DNA from: Oehlia diaphana
Taxonomy: Eukaryota; Glomeromycota; Glomeromycetes; Glomerales; Glomeraceae
Length of the DNA stretch: 38,029 nucleotides
Assembly: GCA_003833135.1 (NCBI GenBank)
Contig: QZLH01000427.1
Coordinates: forward strand, 8,516-46,544
Direction of reading: 5' to 3'
The position numbers and the translations under genes were made by a program. The stretch's first letter is position 1, and every line of letters begins with the position of its first letter. This document shows, one piece after another, positions 32,001 to 38,029 of the stretch. The notes under the pieces were generated by a model. That model was not told the DNA's origin. It did no database searches and saw nothing but the letters and a program-made list of their open reading frames with translations.

Positions 32001-35000
32001 CTTTCTGGGTAAACTTATTACGTGACTGAGTTGCTTGATTATTGTCGATCGGAGTTGAGAATTTTCTTGCCCAATCATTTAAGTCTTCATAATATGACTT
32101 TCGTTTATTGTCAAGTATGTCATTAATCGACATTTTTTGTTTTTCAAATCGATTAAGAAGTGGAGGATCAGCCAAAGCCAATTTATTCTCATCCATAACA
32201 AGAATACATTTAAAATTCGGCGAAACGTAACTAAAAATTTATTATTATTTAAAATTTTTGTAATAATAAAATATGAATGATAAATTTCACAAATTTACTT
32301 ACAGCATAGGATTGGCATACGCTCCAAGTGCAACTCTCGTAAAGTATTTGACATTATCTTTACTTCCTACCACGATATAATTTTGATTCCATAAATCGTA
32401 AAGACTCCCTATTGAAATAGGAAAAAAATTTTTATTTACTTGATTATTTATAACTATGATAGTAAATGAAATAATTACAATAATTACCATAAATTATTTC
32501 TAAATCTGTTAAAATCAATGGTCTGCCTGTTTCAACGCACATCTAAAATGACAGAATGATTATAATATAAATAAAAATTAGAAAAAAAAACTCTTTGAAA
32601 ATTAAAATATTAACCATGATTCTCCTCAAAACACTATAATAATAATCCTCTTGATCATCAGGAAATTGTGATCCTAGAATTACGACAGGTTCCAAATCTC
32701 TCTTTCTTAGCTGATAAGTCAGCAAATTTACAATTGAATCGCTTTTGCCGATGACCATTAAATGTCGTGCATCAGGATCTTTTAAGTTTGTATCAATTAA
32801 TTGTTCGACTGGAACTTGTTTATATGTCCATGGCTTATGGTTATTGAACATTTTTAGAACATTTCCAAAATATTGATCGCATAATTTGACATGATTATCT
32901 ATTCCTCCAAAATTACGGGCTAATGCCATTTGAATATTCTCTGGAGTCATTTCGTTTAATGAAAGACGTTTAACCAGTGCATAATAATCACGAAGACCAT
33001 GGAAGTTAGACGAAGATTGGCCATGTTTTTCAAAATTTGAATATGCCTTAGCTAAAGGTTTTAAGGCGCCTCTCTGACCAGATGCAATAGCTCTTTCATT
33101 TAATAAACGTTCAGCAGTATCAACTAAATCATTCAAATTAAATTGTGGTCTATAGAGAGGATATAAAAAAATTGTAAATAAGGCAAAATTGTGAAATTAT
33201 ATAAATGTGTCTATATCAAATTTTTTTTTTAAAAAAAAAATCGTACCTTTGAACAAGTAATGCACGACTACTTTTACTGTTGTCTAAGCGCCAGTTAGAT
33301 ATCCCTATCACTGAAACAGTTGGCCCTGTAGCTGGATAACTTGGTTCAAGCAAAGAGTGAAGTACTTTTAATGGATTGTAAGGACTTGTTTCAGCCAAAC
33401 CAACTATAAAAAGAATAATAAATGATGTGAACAACTTAATAATGTAAAAGGACCATAAGAAAATAAATAAAATTACCTTCATCAAGTAAAACAACACTAA
33501 TAACAGGAAATTGTTTAGAAGTTGTCTCCTGAAATTTATTTGCCTTCTCAAAAACTTTAATAATACCTTCAGAAGTTGAAGATGAAGAGCCTTGATGTGG
33601 AATTAAGTAAACTTGTGCTAATTTTCTAAAGTACCTATCACTTGAATCAGGACCACGTAAACTTGAGCTTATAAGACGAACTGCTAAAGATTTTGAAGAG
33701 CCCGGCGCTCCTATGAGGAACAGAGGGATTTTTGTCAAAATGCATACGATCATAACCAAAACATTCTCTAATAAAGCTTCGTTATATGCCGTATTAGGTG
33801 GACATTGCATCCTATTAATATAATCTTCCTGTTCTTCACGAATAATTTTAGCAAACATATTTTCTCCTACATAAGCATTATGTTCATGCAATATTTGTCC
33901 CATTTCTTGACGATATTGTTTACGTAAATCTTGTTCATATAACCGAGAATGATAACACAGACTAAGTGCCAGAACATAAGACCTGGTCCTTATTGTTGGA
34001 TTACCAGGTGGTGGATATATATGTCCTTTCTTCCAAACCGGACGATTTTGAAGAGAATTATTAAAGAATTTCACTAATTTTATAGCTCGTTTAACATCAC
34101 GTAAGCTCACACTATATCGTTCCTCAACCTTACGAATGAATTCTTGAGAAGCAAATAAAAGTTCTGCAAATACAGGATGTGCTAAAGTTTTTAGTTCTTT
34201 TTCAACCATTATTTGAATATATCGGTATTCATCTTCTGGTTTCAGAATACCGTAGTCCCAAACATAATCTAAAATTTGATCAGGAAGTGGTTTGACTTGA
34301 TAAACAAGTTTACTGTGTTCTTCGAATTTTTTAACTCTATTTGTCAAACCGGCTTGGCTTTGAGCTTTCGTACGAAGACGGTACGGATTGCAAGCAGCGA
34401 ATAAACGAATATTTGGGTGTATTGGTTTCCCATTAAGCATTCGATGGGATATTAAATCAGCGAGTAAACCTATATAATTGCAAGTATTGATTTCATCAAA
34501 GAATAACCAAATCTCGCCTTTTTCTGCTTTTTCTAAAGAATCATTCATGAACATCATAATAGTTTTTTCATCGATTCCGGCGTGAAGGTTAAGTGCCTGG
34601 AATTGAACTTCAACCATCAGGGCCAGATAAGCGATCAAACTTGTCTATAAAAGAAACGAGTATTTAATAATAATTTTTTTTTAGGAAAAAACATTGATAA
34701 TGAAAATAACATATTAAATCACCTTGCCACATCCTGCTTCACCACAAACTATCACTGGAATATTCGCACGTGCTCTTAAAAGAATTAGGGCCATCTTTAT
34801 TAAGTTATCACCAGATAAAGCATATTCAGGAAGAACTAATTTTTCTGTTGACCTTCGTGCCAAATACTCTAACTTTAAGAAAAGAGCTTCTGGAGTCATC
34901 GAATTGTAATCATCTAACACCCATTTCGTTCGATCTCCAATTACTTGACTTTTTAATAAAATTCCTACATTTTCATCAACTTGATTTCTGTCACGATATA

Positions 35001-38000
35001 AAGCTGATATTGAATCGGGAGTTTGAGAATTGAAAAATACTATAAGATGATTTGAGTCGTCCCATTGAACAATTGTACCAAGACGAGCGTTTTCATCCTC
35101 AGCATCTATAGCTCTTGTAGATTCTAGTTGTGCCTCTTTTGTTCTAATAGATCTGGTTGCAAAATCTTTTGAAACATTTATTAAGGTTGTTAATATAAGA
35201 TTTCTAATGTTAGTTTCTTTTACCATTAATTTGAGATTATCTACAGTAAAGAATTGGCTTGATGAAAATCGAACTAATTGATCTGCTAGTACATTAATAA
35301 ATATTTCAACAAATCTAAATGAAGAAATATCTTTGTTGCCTTTATTAAAGAAGTATTTTTCGATAAGATTTTGACAGCGTTCTACTGGTAATGGATCTTT
35401 AATTGCTTTATCTGTCCGGAAGAGAATCTCTTTTGAATCTATATCCTTACGATCCAATGAATTCAAATAATGACAAGTAACCTGAATTGGACTATTAATT
35501 TCTTGAGAGGCTTTCAAATTTTTAATATTCCAAGATATATGATTAAACAATAAATATCCTGCCATAGGAAGAGAATTAAGTAGATGCTGTTCTGTGGTTG
35601 AAGCTATTTCGATAAATATATGTGTAGGTGTTTCCGATGGAGGCAGACAAGCTATATCAACATTTGTAGAAACCATACCCAAAGTTAATAATTCAAATAA
35701 AAACATGTTGACGTCTCCCGGATAATTAGCTGATACTATATTGATGTGTAAACTTTCTACCGGTCGGAGTTTACATTCTTTGAATTGACTTACAAGCCTG
35801 CCAAACTCCATATCATCGCTTATTAAAAAGCTACGTGGAATTTTCTTTTTTTTGAAACTATCTTCTTTAATCCATTCAGTTTTGCCCTGTCCTGATAAAT
35901 CAGAAGAAACGCGTATGACATTCTGACACAATTCCCTATAAATTCCTCTCATGGAATCGTTATTTAATCCATTAGTTGCCTTAACATCTGAAGAGAATTG
36001 ATCTAAAATATGATGATGGATTCCATTTTCTCTGCAACAAATGAGTGATAAAAGATAGCCCTCTTGTTCTTGCATTGACCTAATTTGATTAACTAAATCA
36101 TATTGTAATTCAAAGTCCAATAATTCTAAATTTGCAATACAAAATAAGTGGTCTTCATAGCCATTGTCCGACGCAAAATAACTTCTTTTTATGAAGATTG
36201 TTAGTTCTTCCATCGTAGTTGAAGAAGTACATATTAGGAGTTGCCACGGTTCCGGATAATATCCATGATTAGCATATAATGACATAATAATGTTTGGAAC
36301 TTTTGTATTGTCAGCACAAGCAGCAATAAATAATTTTCCTCTTTTAACTACATCCGATGCTACGCGTTGTCCAGCAGCCTTAAGTCTACGAGGTTGTTTT
36401 TGAATATTTCTGAAAATCTTCTCTAATTCATTTCCAATTTCACAAAGAATTTTAAGATATTCCTTAGATCCACGTGAGATTCCTTTAATATCCTTACGAG
36501 GAGGTAATTGAGCTTTGCTGTTCACAAATCTAATTAATGTTTTGCATTCTTCTTCGTTTTCTTCATCTAATTTTTCTGACGTGAAATAATCATAGAATGC
36601 CAAAATATGACGGGCAGGGAAGAATGTTAAATAATAACACTGTTCTTGTGCACGATTTACTATAGTTTGCCTATAAATTGTAAAAATGAAGTGTTAGAAT
36701 TTTCATTACAAACGTGAAAGATGAATGAAATAGATAGAGATAATAATTTACCAATTTTCGAGCTCGCTTCTTAAGAATTTTAAGTGCTTTTTCATATCAA
36801 CTATTCCTTTTAACTCCTTCTCAAACTTTCTGTAATCAAAATGTCCCAACTGAATTAACAAGGACAACACATCAATTATTTCTTGTGCTAAATCAACCTG
36901 AACAACAAAATCGTCCATAATATTTTTTGATATTTCCTCTTCTTTTTCACTAATTACATCACTTTCGCTTATCTTAGGTTTTGCAATCAAAAGAGCCCGC
37001 CCACGTAAATCCAAGATTTCAATCATATTATAAGTCATTATCATTTCAGATTTAGAAGTCCTAGAAGTATATTTTAATGAAACAAAACACTGGTCTTCTT
37101 TTTCATCCCGTCCAAAAGTGTAAGTTCCATATTGTACGGCATTCTTAATTTTTTCTTTAGTAGCTTCACCACGATTTTCAATGCTCTTATACATATTTCG
37201 TAATGCCATGTTGCAACTGTTACATAAGGCAATCTTTTTCCCTAAAGTAGGATTCTCGTCTATAACATTTGATAACGAATCTAAAAAGCTTTTAATAGTT
37301 CCCTTTTTATTATTATTCATAAAAGGTAATAAAAATCGCTTTACTTGAATAAGCGATGAAACAGTATCCTCTTGAATCAATCTTTCATCCGAATGATCAT
37401 CCACACCATTAATCAAATTTTTAATATCATGTTCAGCAATTTCCTTTAAAAAGCTTATAAAATCATCTGCATTTGATAACTCTTTTATTAATTTCCAACA
37501 TTCATCATTAACATTGGAAAGATTTTTGTCAAGTTTAGCGAAAAAACCAATTATTTGACTAAGTTTCATAGAATTGTTTTTTAAAGGATCGCCTTTTAAA
37601 GAATCGCCTTTTAAAGAGTCGCCTTTTAAAGAGTCGCCTTTTAAAGAATCAATCGATTCTTTTAGCCAATCATCTTTATTACTCGGTATATTAAAGAGTT
37701 GTAAAACTGTTTCTAACTCTTCGAGTCGTTCAATCCAGTGAGGAATACTTGAAATATGCTCAAGGGTTTGTATAAATTTGTGACTCTTATAACCTTTATA
37801 TCCATCTATTAAATCAAGTTCCGCATTAATATCTGTAACATTTTCACAAAACAAAGCCATATCTGAAACTTTAAGTTTTTCCCATTCCTTAAATTGTTTA
37901 CAAATAGTGTTATATCTTTCAAAAACAGCCGGTATCAATCTTTGCGCTATGTACTCCACTTTTGTGGCAGCAGTATCTTCCCGGATACAAACTTCAAAGA

Positions 38001-38029
38001 TATTTCGAAAAGATCGAGATTGATTATAT
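26007..38029 (-). CDS. RNF213/mysterin-like giant AAA+ protein with RZ zinc finger (5' end outside window)
   Basis: Twelve exons, all GT-AG: 36752-38029, 34723-36670, 33477-34644, 33247-33403, 32615-33149, 32488-32542, 32303-32408, 31591-32230, 31096-31520, 28135-31027, 26224-28044 and 26007-26159. Phases agree throughout, giving 3725 residues in view. First AAA+ module: Walker A GEAGCGKTS (split by the 34645-34722 intron) and Walker B LFFDEIN. Second: GAPGSSKS, VVLLDEVGLAE and the sensor-like GISNWRLD. HGLRDYYALVKRL, CVETGRPLILTDLE and PPLLNRFEKQ are further RNF213 core blocks. A zinc finger of RZ type (28439-28555: C-x-C, CGG, CPECGNTIGG.GH) follows. I find no RING Cys/His cluster. The C-tail is basic (KQAKQAKQ...GRKKPERSNK). 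In animals RNF213 is a ubiquitin ligase that coats lipid droplets and cytosolic bacteria; the fungal role is not known. Confidence 0.9.
28045..28134 (-). other. 90-nt intron with no stop in frame
   Basis: This intron of the RNF213-like gene has donor GTATAT after GATGCG and acceptor TAATCAG before AATTTGGCG. It is 30 codons long and open in the gene's frame. Retention would insert a hydrophobic, Tyr/Ile/Leu-rich stretch (YIYILLLYIFFYLI). Its composition, AT content and splice sites mark it as an intron and not coding sequence. Confidence 0.7.
28439..28555 (-). other. RZ-type zinc finger of the RNF213-like protein
   Basis: The sequence encodes VCKCGYKYFIANCGG, then KCPECGNTIGGAGHK. Candidate zinc ligands are two Cys in CKC, the Cys of NCGG, the CPEC pair and the His of GAGH. 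In human RNF213 this finger, not the RING, is needed for ubiquitylation of bacterial lipopolysaccharide. The spacing here matches the family pattern as I know it. Confidence 0.8.
37579..37650 (-). repeat. 15-bp coding microsatellite (KGDSL repeat) in the RNF213-like gene
   Basis: On plus, GCCTTTTAAAGA(A/G)TC repeats about four times, with a degenerate copy at one end. It encodes four to five tandem SLKGD pentapeptides in a region otherwise predicted helical. The unit is a multiple of three, so the frame is kept. Confidence 0.8.

Noticed and set aside
1..38029. tRNA, rRNA or CRISPR features
   Set aside because: No cloverleaf with a GTTC-type T arm, no rRNA core, and no regularly spaced repeats with unique spacers were seen; the arrays present are contiguous tandem repeats.

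Overview
The window looks like nuclear DNA of an arbuscular mycorrhizal fungus (Glomeromycotina, Rhizophagus-like). The reasons are: very AT-rich sequence; many short GT-AG introns of about 65-100 nt with CTAAC-like branch points; a kinase fused to Sel1 repeats; Crinkler (CRN)-type effector genes and their wrecks; a zinc-ribbon repeat family; and a giant RNF213/mysterin-like gene. It is a draft assembly with one run of N. The species assignment is inference; no database search was possible.

Left third (1-10.1 kb, mostly plus strand) is a gene graveyard. It opens with the 3' part of a CRN-type REase-domain gene (1-717). Next come a coiled-coil pseudogene with two in-frame stops (minus, 1090-1899) and an array of about 112-bp units in which every unit carries splice-site-like signals (1939-2790). 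These are followed by a broken kinase copy (4365-5663), a CRN pseudogene (6102-7355), a decayed zinc-ribbon repeat gene (7545-8260) and an unknown interrupted ORF (8358-8822). A 455-bp minisatellite (9323-9777) ends 5 bp before a TATA box that serves a small Ser/Thr-rich protein gene (9863-10105).

Middle (10.1-16 kb): AT-rich spacer with a candidate 180-bp MITE, then an intact five-exon kinase-Sel1 gene (12655-15249, 748 aa). This is the paralog of the broken copy 8.3 kb upstream. The duplication includes about 300 bp of promoter with a conserved TATA box. Both copies lack the Arg of the HRD motif.

Right part (16-38 kb, minus strand): two large multi-exon genes in tandem. Nearest the right edge is an RNF213-like gene (26007 to beyond 38029; 12 exons and 3725 codons visible). 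It has two AAA+ modules with intact Walker motifs and an RZ-type zinc finger, but no RING that I can see. Downstream of it, after a 5-kb spacer, is a five-exon gene (15964-21002, 1568 aa) for an unrecognised protein. That protein has an N-myristoylation-like N-terminus, hydrophobic segments, an acidic/Ser-rich linker, a degenerate P-loop domain (GxxxxGRT) and a helical ARM/HEAT-like C-terminal half. The spacer holds a three-unit tandem repeat in the second gene's upstream region. It also holds a small poly(A)-tailed retroposed insertion with an 18-bp target-site duplication, and the N gap inside that insertion is flanked by the same 101 bp on both sides, so it is probably an assembly artefact.

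Best candidate for something undescribed: the tandem pair of a RING-less RNF213-like giant ATPase/E3 and a membrane-anchored P-loop protein. Next best are the splice-signal repeat array and the minisatellite promoter. Linking the two large genes in function is inference from adjacency only.
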